Shown one piece after another: positions 27,662 to 37,380 of a stretch of DNA of 64,000 nucleotides. The number at the start of each line of letters is the position of its first letter. The first letter of the stretch is position 1. The DNA lies in contig CANMTR010000006.1 in NCBI GenBank assembly GCA_947500825.1, positions 124,001-188,000 of the forward strand. The letters run 5' to 3'. The DNA is from an uncultured Paracoccaceae bacterium. GTDB taxonomy: Bacteria > Pseudomonadota > Alphaproteobacteria > Rhodobacterales > Rhodobacteraceae. Made by a program: the position numbers and the translations under genes. A model generated the notes under the pieces. That model was not told where the DNA came from and searched no databases. It saw nothing but the letters and a program-made list of their open reading frames with translations.

Positions 27662-27868
27662 ATGCAGGTCAGTGTTCGCGACAACAATGTCGACCAGGCG
27701 CTCCGGGCTCTCAAGAAGAAGCTCCAGCGCGAGGGCGTCTTCCGCGAGATGAAGCTCAAGCAGCATTTCGAGAAGCCCTCCGAGAAGAAGGCGCGCGAGA
27801 AGGCCGAGGCCATCCGCCGCCAGCGCAAGCTCGCTCGGAAGAAGGCCCAGCGCGAAGGGCTTCTCTGA
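27662..27868 (+). CDS. rpsU: 30S ribosomal protein S21
   Basis: A 68-aa, strongly basic protein, [20 protein letters not shown] followed by [18 protein letters not shown] and a Lys/Arg-rich tail, as in alphaproteobacterial bS21. It binds near the anti-Shine-Dalgarno end of 16S rRNA and aids initiation. AAAGGTGG precedes the ATG. A strong intrinsic terminator follows within 30 bases, so it is probably monocistronic. Confidence 0.95.
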   Translation: MQVSVRDNNVDQALRALKKKLQREGVFREMKLKQHFEKPSEKKAREKAEAIRRQRKLARKKAQREGLL

Positions 27869-27895
27869 AGTCCCTCGCCGGCTCGACCGACGCGG

Positions 27896-27925
27896 AACCC
27901 CCGGACAACCGTTCGGGGGTTTTCT
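27896..27925 (+). terminator. Intrinsic terminator of rpsU
   Basis: AACCCCCG (27896-27903) pairs with CGGGGGTT (27914-27921), and the GAC/GTT bases inside extend the stem around an AACC loop. TTTTCTCGTTT follows directly. Confidence 0.82.
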
Positions 27926-27950
27926 CGTTTCTCCCGGGGGGTCGCGCTTG

Positions 27951-27986
27951 CCCTTCACCCTTTCGGCAAATACCCCCGCCGGAGGC
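27951..27986 (-). repeat. Dispersed intergenic repeat, copy 2
   Basis: Reverse-oriented copy of the element at 2737-2772: GCCTCCGGCGGGGGTATTTG reads on the minus strand at 27986-27967, followed by AAAGGGTGA at 27963-27955. It lies between the rpsU terminator and lysA. Confidence 0.7.
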
Positions 27987-28054
27987 ACGCGCCCGCCCGC
28001 GGCGGGCGCCGGACATCGCGTGCGGCCCGGGCCGCGCCATGCATGGGAGCAGCC

Positions 28055-29320
28055 ATGGACCACTTTCTCTACCGCGACGGCCGACTGATGGCCGAGGACG
28101 TGGACCTCGCCCATGTGGCCGCCTGCGTGGGCACACCCTTCTACTGCTACTCGTCCGCCACGCTCACGCGGCACTTCCAGCTCTTCACCGAGGCGCTGAC
28201 GGGGATGGACCACCTGGTGTGCTTCGCCATGAAGTCCTGCTCGAACCTCGCCGTCCTGAAGCTCCTGGGCGATCTGGGCGCGGGGATGGACGTGGTCTCC
28301 CTCGGTGAATACGCCCGCGCCCGCGCCGCCGGCATTCCCCCCGACCGCATCGTCTTCTCGGGCGTCGGCAAGACGCGCCACGAGATGTCCGAGACGCTCA
28401 AGGCCGGCATCCGCCAGTTCAACGTCGAGTCCGAGCCCGAGCTCGCCGCCCTGTCGCAGGTCGCCTCGGGCCTGGGTCTGACCGCGCCGATCGCCCTGCG
28501 GGTCAACCCCGACGTGGACGCGCGCACCCACGACAAGATCGCCACGGGCCGCCGCCAGGACAAGTTCGGCGTCCCCATCGACCGCGCCGAGGAGATCTAT
28601 GCCCGCGCGAGCGCCCTTCCGGGCATCGAGGTGGTGGGGATCGACGTCCATATCGGCTCCCAGCTCACCTCCCTCGAACCGTTCGAGGAGGCCTACGGCA
28701 AGGTCGCGCGGCTGACGCGCGCCCTGCGCGCCCAGGGCCACGACATCCGCCGGCTCGACCTCGGCGGCGGCCTCGGGATCCCCTATACCCGCGGCAACGA
28801 CGCGCCGCCGCTGCCGTCCGACTACGGCGCCCTGATCCGCCGCACCGTGGGCGACCTGGGCTGCGAGATCGAGATCGAGCCCGGCCGCCTGATCGCGGGC
28901 AACGCGGGCATCCTGGTGAGCCGGGTCGTCTATCTCAAGCGCGAGGCGGGCCATCGCTGGCTGATCGTCGACGCAGGCATGAACGACCTGATCCGCCCCG
29001 CCATGTACGGCGCCCACCACGACATCGTGCCGCTCCACGAGCCCGAGCCGGGGGTCGCGACCGAGGACGTCGACGTGGTCGGCCCTGTCTGCGAATCGGG
29101 CGACACCTTCGCCAGGGCGCGCGCGATGCCGCCCCTGGAGGACGGGGACCTGATCGCCATCCGCTCGGCGGGGGCCTACGGCGCGGTAATGGCCTCGGAA
29201 TACAATTCGCGCCCCCTGGTGCCCGAGGTGCTGGTGAAGGACGATCACTTCGCCGTCATACGGCCGCGCCCCTCGATTGACGAGATGCTGGCCCGCGATA
29301 GGGTTCCCGAGTGGCTCTAA
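28055..29320 (+). CDS. lysA: Diaminopimelate decarboxylase
   Basis: A 421-aa PLP enzyme, fold type III, that makes L-lysine from meso-diaminopimelate. The PLP-lysine segment is CFAMKSCSNLAVLKLL (about residue 61), HIGSQLT and the phosphate-binding GGGLGIPY follow, then EPGRLIAGNAG and the active-site cysteine segment GPVCESGDTFA near residue 345. Length is standard. The ATG at 28055 has a GGGAGC Shine-Dalgarno 4 bases upstream; another in-frame ATG at 28043 would remove that site and add only four residues. Confidence 0.96.
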   Translation: MDHFLYRDGRLMAEDVDLAHVAACVGTPFYCYSSATLTRHFQLFTEALTGMDHLVCFAMKSCSNLAVLKLLGDLGAGMDVVSLGEYARARAAGIPPDRIVFSGVGKTRHEMSETLKAGIRQFNVESEPELAALSQVASGLGLTAPIALRVNPDVDARTHDKIATGRRQDKFGVPIDRAEEIYARASALPGIEVVGIDVHIGSQLTSLEPFEEAYGKVARLTRALRAQGHDIRRLDLGGGLGIPYTRGNDAPPLPSDYGALIRRTVGDLGCEIEIEPGRLIAGNAGILVSRVVYLKREAGHRWLIVDAGMNDLIRPAMYGAHHDIVPLHEPEPGVATEDVDVVGPVCESGDTFARARAMPPLEDGDLIAIRSAGAYGAVMASEYNSRPLVPEVLVKDDHFAVIRPRPSIDEMLARDRVPEWL

Positions 29321-29371
29321 CGCGGCATCCTCCGCATCGGGCCGGTTGATCGGGCCAGCGCCCGGAGGTCC

Positions 29372-31888
29372 ATGACCCCCAGACGTCCCCTTCCCCCCGC
29401 GGTCCGCGCCGGGATCGGCCGGCCGATCCTGCTTACCCGCGCCGGAATGGTGGCCGAGCGGGTTGCGCGCGCCTTCTGGCCGCTCTGGTCGATCCTGCTC
29501 GCAGTCCTTGCCGCGCTGATGCTCGGCCTGCACGAGTCCCTTCCGCTGGAGGCCGTCTGGGCAGTCTGCGCGGTGGCCGGGCTGGGGGCGCTCTGGGCCG
29601 CGGTACGCGGGACCGCCCGGTTCCGCTGGCCCTCCGCCGCCGAGGCGCTCGACCGGCTGGACCGGACGCTGCCGGGACGCCCCATCGCGGCGCTGTCGGA
29701 CGAGCAGGCGGTGGGCACGGGGGACGATGCGTCCCGCCGGGTCTGGGACGCGCACGTGGCCCGCATGGCCGCGCGCGTCCGCGCCGCCCGGCCCGTCCGC
29801 CCCGACCTGCGGATGGCCGCGCGCGATCCCTTCGCCCTGCGCTACGTGGCGCTCCTCGCGTTCGCCGTGGCGCTCCTCTTCGGGTCGGTGTGGCGCGTGG
29901 GCACCGTGGGCCAGATCGCGCCCGGAGCCGGACAGGCCGTCGCCGGCGGCCCCGCCTGGGAGGGCTGGATCGAACCGCCCGCCTATACCGGGCGGCCGTC
30001 GCTCTATCTCGCGGACCTGCCGCAGGGAGAGGTCGCGGTGCCCGAGGGCAGTAACGTGACGCTCAGGCTCTACGGCGAGGCCGGGGCCTTGAGCGTGAGC
30101 GAGACCGTCTCCGCCGGCGAGAGCGGGGCGAGCGAGGCGGCGCAGCAGGATTTCGAGGTCGCCCGCTCGGGCGAGATCTCCCTCGACGGCGCTGGCGGTC
30201 GGGACTGGCAGATCGCCATGACCCCGGACGCGCCCCCTGCCATCGAGGTCACGGGCGAGCCCGAGCGCGCCGCGGGCGGCGAGTTCCGCCAGCCGTTCCG
30301 CGCCACGGATGACTTCGGCGTCACCGGCGGTAAGGTCCGCATCGAGCTGGATACCGACCGGGTGGAGCGGCGCTACGGACTGACCACCGAGCCCGATCCG
30401 CGCGAGCCCCTCGTGGTGGATCTGCCGCTGCCGATCTCGGGCGACCGCGGGGAGTTCACCGGCACGCTGGTGGAGACGTTCTCGGAGCACCCGTGGGCCA
30501 ACCTGCCCGTGACCCTGACCTACGAGGTCACCGACGCCATGGGCCAGGCCGGTTCCACCGGCGCGGTGGAGGCCGTGCTGGCCGGGCAGCGATTCTTCGA
30601 CCCGCTGGCCCAGGCCATCGTCGAGCAGCGCCGCGACCTGCTGTGGAGCCGCGACAACGCGGCCCGGGTCGCGGGCATCCTGCGGGCGGTGTCGTGGCAA
30701 CCTCAGGAGATGTTCTCCTCCGACGCGCTCTACCTTCGGCTCAGGGTGGCGATCCGCCGGCTGGAGGCGGGGCTGGCGATGCCCGAGTTCGGCGCGGACC
30801 GCCAGCAGGAGATCGCCGACGAGCTCTGGGCCATTGCCGGAGAGATCGAGTTCGGCGACCTCGACGACGCCCGCGAGCGGCTGGACCGCGCCCGGGAGCG
30901 TCTGTCCGAGGCGATGGAGAACGGCGCCGACCCCGCCGAGATCGCAGAGCTGATGCAGGAACTGCGCGAGGCGACGGACGACTACATGCGCCAGCTCGCC
31001 GAACAAGGCCAGCAGGAGGACAACCAGCAGGCCATGGAGGACGGCCAGCGCGTCACCGGCGACCAGCTTCAGCAGTTGATGGACGAGATCCAGCGCCTGA
31101 TGGAGGAGGGCCGGATGGCCGAGGCCCAGGAGCTCATGGAGCAGCTCAACCGCATGATGGAAAACATGCGGGTGACCCAGGGCCAGCCCGGCCAGGGCGA
31201 AGGCGACCAGTCCATGCAGGACCTGCAGGAGACCCTGCGCGACCAGCAGGAGCTTTCCGACGAGTCCTTCCGCGGGATGCAGGAGGGCCAGCCGGGGCAA
31301 CAGGGCCAGCAAGGGCAACAAGGCCAGTCGGGTCAGGGTCAGGGTCAGGGGCAACCTGGCCAGGGCCAGGGTCAAGGACAGGGATCGGGCGAGGGGCAGA
31401 GCCTCGCGGACCGCCAGCAGGCCCTGCGCGACGAATTGAACCGCCAGCGGGGAAACCTGCCGGGGGCCGGCACCGATGCGGGCGAGGCCGCGCGCGACTC
31501 CCTCGACCGGGCGGACCGGTCGATGGAAGGTGCGGAGGACGCGTTGCGCGACGGCGACACTCCCCGTGCGCTCGACCGGCAGGCAGAGGCAATGGACGCC
31601 CTGCGGGAGGGCATGCGCAACCTCGGCGAGGCCATGGCGCAGGAGCAGCAGGGCGGAGGCCAGGGAGAGGGCCAGGCGCGCGGCAATCCCGGGGGGCAGA
31701 ACCGCGATCCGCTGGGGCGCGAGGCCGGCGAGAACGGGCAGATGGGCTCCGACCGCTCGACCCTGGGCTCCGAAGACGTGCGCCGCCGCGCCGACGAGCT
31801 GCTGGACGAGATCCGGCGCCGTTCGGGCGAGCAGGATCGCTCGGACCAGGAACTGGACTACCTGCGGCGGCTGCTCGACCGGTTCTGA
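29372..31888 (+). CDS. TIGR02302 family membrane protein (DUF4175-like)
   Basis: An 838-aa protein with two or three N-terminal membrane helices (WPLWSILLAVLAALMLGL; VWAVCAVAGLGALWAAV; YVALLAFAVALLFGSVW), a large periplasmic beta-rich region (about 180-400) and a long C-terminal coiled-coil region (about 440-820). The coil is interrupted at about 635-670 by a low-complexity Gln/Gly tract (repeats of GQ, QGQ, GQGQ). This matches TIGR02302, an alphaproteobacterial family of unknown function that is often encoded near lysA, as here. A role at the cell envelope is inference. Confidence 0.85.
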   Translation: MTPRRPLPPAVRAGIGRPILLTRAGMVAERVARAFWPLWSILLAVLAALMLGLHESLPLEAVWAVCAVAGLGALWAAVRGTARFRWPSAAEALDRLDRTLPGRPIAALSDEQAVGTGDDASRRVWDAHVARMAARVRAARPVRPDLRMAARDPFALRYVALLAFAVALLFGSVWRVGTVGQIAPGAGQAVAGGPAWEGWIEPPAYTGRPSLYLADLPQGEVAVPEGSNVTLRLYGEAGALSVSETVSAGESGASEAAQQDFEVARSGEISLDGAGGRDWQIAMTPDAPPAIEVTGEPERAAGGEFRQPFRATDDFGVTGGKVRIELDTDRVERRYGLTTEPDPREPLVVDLPLPISGDRGEFTGTLVETFSEHPWANLPVTLTYEVTDAMGQAGSTGAVEAVLAGQRFFDPLAQAIVEQRRDLLWSRDNAARVAGILRAVSWQPQEMFSSDALYLRLRVAIRRLEAGLAMPEFGADRQQEIADELWAIAGEIEFGDLDDARERLDRARERLSEAMENGADPAEIAELMQELREATDDYMRQLAEQGQQEDNQQAMEDGQRVTGDQLQQLMDEIQRLMEEGRMAEAQELMEQLNRMMENMRVTQGQPGQGEGDQSMQDLQETLRDQQELSDESFRGMQEGQPGQQGQQGQQGQSGQGQGQGQPGQGQGQGQGSGEGQSLADRQQALRDELNRQRGNLPGAGTDAGEAARDSLDRADRSMEGAEDALRDGDTPRALDRQAEAMDALREGMRNLGEAMAQEQQGGGQGEGQARGNPGGQNRDPLGREAGENGQMGSDRSTLGSEDVRRRADELLDEIRRRSGEQDRSDQELDYLRRLLDRF

Positions 31889-31977
31889 ACCGGGGCGCGG
31901 CGATGCCGGCCTTCATCTGTCGCAAGATATGGACCGGGGACCGGCGAGCGCGCCGATCCCCGCACCGCGCCCCTCCT

Positions 31978-33204
31978 TCAGTCGAGCATGCCCAGGGCCC
32001 GCCCCATGAGGGAGAAGGCGCGGGCGCTGCGTGTGCCGCCCAGCGCGCGGAGCTCCTCGTCGCTCATGTCGGGCGCGCGCCCGGCGAGGAGCCGCTCGAA
32101 CATGCGGGCGAAATGGTTCGCCGTGTCGCGGAAGATCTCGTCCGATTCGAGCCGGCGGGCGATGCGGTCGCGGGCGTCGGCGTTCTCCGGCCCCGCGATC
32201 TTGGCCATGTCCTCGCGCTCGCCGGCCGCGAAGCGCCGCCAGGTTTCGGCGGAGGCCGGGGGCGGGGCCACGTCGTCCATGTAGAGGCCAAGCTCGGCCA
32301 GGAGCGTCAGCATGTCCTGCGCGGCCGTCACGGCAGGCTTCGTGCCCGGATCGCGCAGGGCGCGGCGCAGGGCGCGGAACCCGTCCTTGTCCTCGGCATC
32401 GGCGGGGAACTGGAGCGCGTGGATCAGCGTGCCGGTGGCGAGCGGCGGATCACCCTCCGCCGCCTGCTTTCCCCCGCCAGGGGTGCCGTCCGCCGATGCC
32501 GAGGGGGCGGAGGCCACGGGCTCGGCCAGCTCCGTCGGGCGGGCGGGCTTGCCCATGTCGCCCGAGGCCGTGGCGGCGGCGCTCGCCGCCGTGGCGGCCC
32601 CGGAACTCGCGCCGGCGCGGACGGGCGTTCCGGTGTCGGCCTCTCCCGTCTCGCTCGACGGGACCGCGGGCGCCTCGGACGCCGGTGACGGAGCCTCGGA
32701 AGACGCCGGGTGGGCATCGCCCCGGCGGGCGGCCTCGCGGGCGGCCCGGCGCGAGGCCGCGGTTGCCTCGGCGGAGACGGGCTCGGGACGGGCGCGTTCT
32801 TCCGGTGCGGCCGCGCCATCGGGCAGGTTGGCGTCGGGCGCCTCCCGGCGCGGGGCGGGGGCGGTGCGGGTCATGGCCGCCGCGAGCTCCTTCTGGCCGC
32901 GGACGAGGGTATCGAGCCGGTCGGCCAGATCCCCGCCGGCCTCGAGCCGCTCCACGGCACGGGTCAGGCGGCTGACGCGGCGGGTGAGGAAGGCGGCGAT
33001 CCAGATCAGCGCCACGGGCCCGAAGATCGCCACGGGCACCATCATCACCCGCAGGGGATCGAGCCCGGCCTCGCCCCCGGACATGCCGAAGAAGACGAGG
33101 GCCGAGATGAGGAGCCAGGCCACGGTGGCGCCCCAGGCGGCGACGGTCACGGGCGTGTCGGGCGCATCGCGGTCGGCTGAGAAGGGCCAGGGCATATCAG
33201 ACAT
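31978..33204 (-). CDS. Hypothetical two-TM protein with Ala/Pro/Ser-rich linker
   Basis: A 408-aa protein. Two N-terminal membrane helices ([42 protein letters not shown]) are followed by a short coiled coil ([14 protein letters not shown]), a disordered Ala/Pro/Ser/Glu linker (about 115-255) and a conserved-looking C-terminal helical domain (about 256-408, [26 protein letters not shown] ... MFERLLAG). I do not recognise a named family, though such proteins are seen next to greA in Rhodobacteraceae. Its start overlaps the greA stop by 8 bases; a second ATG at 33195 would begin one base after greA ends. Probably co-transcribed with greA. Confidence 0.72.
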   Translation of the reverse strand: MSDMPWPFSADRDAPDTPVTVAAWGATVAWLLISALVFFGMSGGEAGLDPLRVMMVPVAIFGPVALIWIAAFLTRRVSRLTRAVERLEAGGDLADRLDTLVRGQKELAAAMTRTAPAPRREAPDANLPDGAAAPEERARPEPVSAEATAASRRAAREAARRGDAHPASSEAPSPASEAPAVPSSETGEADTGTPVRAGASSGAATAASAAATASGDMGKPARPTELAEPVASAPSASADGTPGGGKQAAEGDPPLATGTLIHALQFPADAEDKDGFRALRRALRDPGTKPAVTAAQDMLTLLAELGLYMDDVAPPPASAETWRRFAAGEREDMAKIAGPENADARDRIARRLESDEIFRDTANHFARMFERLLAGRAPDMSDEELRALGGTRSARAFSLMGRALGMLD

Positions 33205-33667
33205 AGGCGACCGACAGGATCTCGAACGCCTTCTCGCCGCCAGGGGTGCGGACCTCGACCGAATCGCCCTCCTCCTTGCCGATCAGGGCACGGGCGAGCG
33301 GCGACTTCATGTTGAGCTTGCCCCGTTCCAGGTTGGCCTCGGGTTCGCCAACGATCTGGTAGGTCTTCTCCTCGTCGGTGTCCTCGTCCACGAGCTTGAC
33401 CGTGGCGCCGAACTTGATCGGCCCCGACAGCTTGGCGGTGTCGATCACGTCGGCGCGCGACAGGATCGCCTCGATCTCCTTGATGCGGCCCTCGATGAAG
33501 GACTGCTTCTCCTTCGCGGAGTGGTACTCGGCGTTCTCGGACAGGTCGCCGTGCTCGCGCGCCTCGGCGATGGCCTGGATGATCTCGGGGCGGTCCTTCG
33601 ACTTCAGGCGCTTGAGTTCGTCGTTCAGCGCGGTGTGACCCGCGCGGGTCAGCGGTATCTTGTCCAT
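33197..33667 (-). CDS. greA: Transcription elongation factor GreA
   Basis: A 156-aa factor that rescues backtracked RNA polymerase. An N-terminal antiparallel coiled coil (1-75) has the tip motif [17 protein letters not shown] with the acidic catalytic Asp/Glu pair, and the C-terminal FKBP-like domain ends in [23 protein letters not shown]. Length is standard. The ATG at 33667 is the natural start; the extended open frame upstream is non-coding. Confidence 0.96.
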   Translation of the reverse strand: MDKIPLTRAGHTALNDELKRLKSKDRPEIIQAIAEAREHGDLSENAEYHSAKEKQSFIEGRIKEIEAILSRADVIDTAKLSGPIKFGATVKLVDEDTDEEKTYQIVGEPEANLERGKLNMKSPLARALIGKEEGDSVEVRTPGGEKAFEILSVAYV

Positions 33668-33887
33668 CGCGTCCCTTACCTCGCCGCCCCCTTTCCGGGC
33701 GGCGGTCTCGTCACGTTCATCGGTCCCGGGGATGCTTACACGGCCCCGGGGGCGACAGAAAGGCGCTTCGAATGGTCCGAACCGCCTCGAAGCCCCCTTT
33801 TCGGCGCTTCTGTCCGGGGGCCTTGCCTCCCCCGTCCTGGCCAAACGGCGCGGGAGCGCGCAGGGGTCCCGGAACGCCGGGTCGCGA

Positions 33888-33917
33888 TTGACCGCGGGCG
33901 AAGAGCGCCGATATTGG
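33888..33917 (+). promoter_or_regulatory. Sigma-70-like promoter for ETF-QO
   Basis: TTGACC (33888-33893) and TATTGG (33912-33917) are 18 bases apart and 36 bases before the ATG, in the 286-base divergent gap between greA and the ETF-QO gene. The rest of that gap shows no gene or clear structure. Confidence 0.45.
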
Positions 33918-33953
33918 TCATCAAGCAACAGTGACAGATGTCAGGGAGCCACC

Positions 33954-35606
33954 ATGTCCGAGACAGACCGCGAAGCGATGGAATACGACGTGGTCATTGT
34001 CGGGGCCGGCCCCGCGGGCCTGAGCGCCGCGATCCGCCTCAAGCAGCTCGACCCCGAGCGCGAGGTCGTGGTGCTGGAGAAAGGCTCCGAGGTGGGCGCG
34101 CATATCCTGTCGGGCGCGGTCCTCGATCCGGTGGGACTCGACGCGCTGATCCCCGACTGGAAGGAGCGCGGCGCGCCGGTCGACGTGGCCGTGAAGAGCG
34201 ACAAGTTCTTTTACCTGGGCGAGTCCGGCAAGTTCTCGGTCCCCACGAAGCTGATGCCGCCGCTGATGAACAACCACGGCAACTACATCGTCTCGATGGG
34301 CAATGTCTGCCGCTGGATGGCCGAACAGGCCGAGGAGCTGGGCGTCGAGATCTTCTCCGGGATGGCCTGCTCGGAGCTTGTCTACGACGTGGAAGGGCAC
34401 GTGAAGGGCGTGGTCGCGGGCGAGTTCGGCCGCAACCCCGACGGCAGCAAGGGCGACAGCTACGAGCCGGGGATGGAGCTCCACGGCAAGTACGTCTTCC
34501 TCGGCGAGGGCGTGCGCGGCTCCCTGAGCAAGGAAGCCATCGCGCGCTACGACCTGAACGAGGGGTCGGACGTTCAGAAATACGGCCTGGGCATGAAGGA
34601 GCTGTGGGAGATCGACCCCGCCAAGCACAACCCCGGCTCGGTCGTCCACACGATGGGCTGGCCGCTGGGCAATTCCGCCGGGGGCGGCTCGTTCATCTAT
34701 CACCTGAACGACAACCAGGTCTATGTCGGCTTCGTCGTCCACCTGGGTTACAAGAACCCCTACGTGAACCCGTACCTGGCGTTCCAGCAATTCAAGCACC
34801 ACCCCTACGTCAAGGAGCTGCTGACGGGGGGCAAGCGCCTCTCCTACGGGGCGCGGGCGATCACCGAGGGCGGCTGGCAGTCGCTGCCCAAGACCGCATT
34901 TCCGGGCGGCGCCCTGCTGGGCTGTGCCGCAGGCATGGTCAACGTGCCCCGCATCAAGGGCAACCACAACGCCATGCTGTCGGGCAAGGCCGCGGCCGAG
35001 GCGGCCCACGCGGCCATCGAGGACGGCCGGTCGGGTGACGTGCTCAAGACTTACGACGCCGAGGTCCGGGAGGGGCCCATCGGCAAGGACCTGCGCCCGG
35101 TACGCAACGTCAAGCCGATCTGGTCGAAATACGGGCTGCAAGCGTCCCTGGCGCTGGGCGGGCTCGACATGTGGACGAACACGCTGGGCTTCTCGCTCCT
35201 GGGCACGCTGAAGCACGGCCCGACCGATGCCGCCGCGACCGAAGAGGCCTCGAAGCACACGAAGATCGACTATCCCAAGCCGGACGGGCGGATCAGCTTC
35301 GACCGGCTGACGAATGTGAGCTTCTCCAACACCAACCATTCCGAGAGCCAGCCGCCGCACCTGAAGCTGAAGGACGCGGACGTGCCGGTGCAGGTAAATC
35401 TGCCGAAATACGCGGGACTGTCGCAGCGCTACTGTCCCGCGGGCGTCTACGAGTTCACCAAGGACGAGAAGACGGGCGAGGATCGCTTCGTCATCAACTT
35501 CCAGAACTGCGTCCACTGCAAGACCTGCGACATCAAGGACCCCGGTCAGAACATCGTCTGGACCCCTCCCCAGGGCGGCGACGGCCCGAACTACCCGAAC
35601 ATGTGA
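33954..35606 (+). CDS. Electron transfer flavoprotein-ubiquinone oxidoreductase
   Basis: A 550-aa membrane-associated flavoprotein with an Fe-S cluster, which passes electrons from ETF (reduced by acyl-CoA dehydrogenases) to ubiquinone. The FAD-binding VVIVGAGPAGLSAAIRL is at about 12-28 and an internal quinone-site/monotopic region contains GWPLGNSAGGGSFIYHL. The C-terminal [4Fe-4S] domain has Cys in YCPAGVYEF and NCVHCKTCDIKDPGQNI. Length matches ETF-QO. It links the beta-oxidation genes at 1-8 kb to respiration. RBS AGGGAG precedes the ATG. Confidence 0.96.
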   Translation: MSETDREAMEYDVVIVGAGPAGLSAAIRLKQLDPEREVVVLEKGSEVGAHILSGAVLDPVGLDALIPDWKERGAPVDVAVKSDKFFYLGESGKFSVPTKLMPPLMNNHGNYIVSMGNVCRWMAEQAEELGVEIFSGMACSELVYDVEGHVKGVVAGEFGRNPDGSKGDSYEPGMELHGKYVFLGEGVRGSLSKEAIARYDLNEGSDVQKYGLGMKELWEIDPAKHNPGSVVHTMGWPLGNSAGGGSFIYHLNDNQVYVGFVVHLGYKNPYVNPYLAFQQFKHHPYVKELLTGGKRLSYGARAITEGGWQSLPKTAFPGGALLGCAAGMVNVPRIKGNHNAMLSGKAAAEAAHAAIEDGRSGDVLKTYDAEVREGPIGKDLRPVRNVKPIWSKYGLQASLALGGLDMWTNTLGFSLLGTLKHGPTDAAATEEASKHTKIDYPKPDGRISFDRLTNVSFSNTNHSESQPPHLKLKDADVPVQVNLPKYAGLSQRYCPAGVYEFTKDEKTGEDRFVINFQNCVHCKTCDIKDPGQNIVWTPPQGGDGPNYPNM

Positions 35607-35679
35607 CCGGCGCGCCCGATTGCCCCCGAGGGAGCCGGGCCCTACCCTGCGCCCGACCACACGGAAAGGACGCGACCAG

Positions 35680-37380
35680 ATGCTCCGCAGCCTCCTCCTC
35701 GCGACGGCGCTGACACTGCCGGCCCTGCCCGCGCCCGCGCAGGACGTGGCCGGGCCCTACCTCGCCGGCCGTTCGGCGCAGATGCAGGACGATTTCCGGG
35801 CCGCGACACGCTACCTGTCGCGGGCCCTGGCGCACGACCCCGGCGACGTGCCGCTCCTGGAGGCGCTGGCAGGCGCGTACATGTCGCTCCTCGAGTTCGA
35901 TCGCGCCGACGAGGTGGCCGCCCGGCTGCTCGACGAAGGCGGCGAGAGCCAGGTGGCCGGCCTCGCCCACGTGATCAAGCTGGCCGACGCCGAGGACTGG
36001 CAGGGCATCCTAGCAGCCCTGGACGAGGGAATGAGCGTCGGCCCGCTCCTCGACGGGCTGGCGCGGGCCTGGGCCCTGGTGGGCGCCGACCGGCTGGAGG
36101 AGGCCCGTGCCACCTTCGACGAGGTCGGCGGAGACGATGCGGTACGCGCCTTCGGCGTCTATCACGAGGCGCTTGCGCTGGCCTCGGCCGAGAGGTTCGA
36201 GGACGCCGAGGCGGTGCTGGAAACGGCGGACGACCTGCGCCTGACCCGGCGCGGCCTGCTGGCGCGGACCCAGATCCTGTCCCAGCTCGGGCGGACCGAC
36301 GACGCGCTCGAACTTCTGGGCGATGCGCCGGACGGTGCGCTCGAACCGACGCTGGTCACCGCGCGAGAGCGTCTGCGCGCGGGCGAGACACTGGAGTTCG
36401 ACGTGGCCCCCGACGCGAAGGCCGGCCTCGCCGAGGTCGGGTTCGACATCGCGAACGCCGTGGTCGGGCAGACGGCGGCATCCTACGCGCTTCTCTACTC
36501 CCGCTCCGCGGAGTTCCTGCGGCCGGGCCACGTGGAGGCGACCCTGCTCTCCGCCGCGCTGTTCGAGGAGATGGGACAATACGACCTGGCGATCGAGACC
36601 TACGCCTCGATCCCCGACGCTTCGCCCATGAAGGCGATGTCCGAGCTGGGCCGGGCCCAGGCCATGTCCTCGGCGGGACGCGAGGAGGCCGCGATCGAGA
36701 CGGTCTCGGCGCTGGCGGACGCCAATCCAGACAACCTCGACGTGCAGGTGACGCTGGGCGATTCGCTGCGTGGGGCGCAACGCTTCGAAGAGGCGCTGGC
36801 GGCCTACGACCGGGCGGTGGGACTGTTCGAGGCGGATGCGCCCGGGCAGTGGCCGATCTATTTCGCCCGGGCCATCACCGAGGAGCGCATCGGCGACTGG
36901 GACGCGGCGGAGGCCGATTTCCGCACGGCGCTGGAGCTGGACCCCGACCAGCCGCAGGTTCTGAACTACCTCGGCTACTCGATGCTGGAACGGCGAGAGG
37001 ACCTGGACGAAGCGCTCGCGATGATCGAGCGGGCCGTCGAGGCGGCACCCGATTCGGGCTATATCGTCGACTCGCTGGGCTGGGGCCTCTACCGGCTGGG
37101 CCGCTACGAGGAAGCCGTGGAGCCCATGGAGCGCGCGGTCGAGTTGATGCCCGTGGACCCCGTGGTCAACGACCATCTGGGCGACGTCCTGTGGGCCGTG
37201 GGCCGCCGGATGGAGGCGCGCTTCCAGTGGCAGCGGGCCCTGAGCTTCGCCGAGGAGGGCGAGGGGGAAACCTCCGAGGAGGCGGACCCCGACCGCATCC
37301 GGCGCAAGCTGGAGGTGGGCCTCGACCAGGTGCTGGAAGAGGAAGGCGAGACGCCGCCCGAGGTTGCCGATGGCGGCTGA
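35680..37380 (+). CDS. TPR-repeat protein, exported
   Basis: A 566-aa protein with a Sec signal peptide (LRSLLLATALTLPALPAPAQ) and repeated tetratricopeptide units along its length, clearest between about 390 and 540 (WDAAEADFRTALELDPDQPQVLNYLGYSML; YIVDSLGWGLYRLGRYEEAVEPMERAVELMP). The end is acidic. It is probably a periplasmic scaffold. The arrangement of a TPR protein just before ispE is frequent in Rhodobacteraceae from memory. The ATG at 35680 follows GGAAAGGA. The gene overlaps the ispE start by 11 bases. Confidence 0.85.
   Translation: MLRSLLLATALTLPALPAPAQDVAGPYLAGRSAQMQDDFRAATRYLSRALAHDPGDVPLLEALAGAYMSLLEFDRADEVAARLLDEGGESQVAGLAHVIKLADAEDWQGILAALDEGMSVGPLLDGLARAWALVGADRLEEARATFDEVGGDDAVRAFGVYHEALALASAERFEDAEAVLETADDLRLTRRGLLARTQILSQLGRTDDALELLGDAPDGALEPTLVTARERLRAGETLEFDVAPDAKAGLAEVGFDIANAVVGQTAASYALLYSRSAEFLRPGHVEATLLSAALFEEMGQYDLAIETYASIPDASPMKAMSELGRAQAMSSAGREEAAIETVSALADANPDNLDVQVTLGDSLRGAQRFEEALAAYDRAVGLFEADAPGQWPIYFARAITEERIGDWDAAEADFRTALELDPDQPQVLNYLGYSMLERREDLDEALAMIERAVEAAPDSGYIVDSLGWGLYRLGRYEEAVEPMERAVELMPVDPVVNDHLGDVLWAVGRRMEARFQWQRALSFAEEGEGETSEEADPDRIRRKLEVGLDQVLEEEGETPPEVADGG

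Noticed and set aside
27608-31375. 1255-codon open frame on the minus strand opposite lysA and the TIGR02302 gene
   Set aside because: No family features; composition (His/Arg/Gly/Leu rich) is that of an antisense shadow in GC-rich DNA, and two well-identified genes occupy the other strand.
33668-33928. N-terminal extension of greA
   Set aside because: Would add 87 residues without homology; GreA length and start context fit the ATG at 33667.
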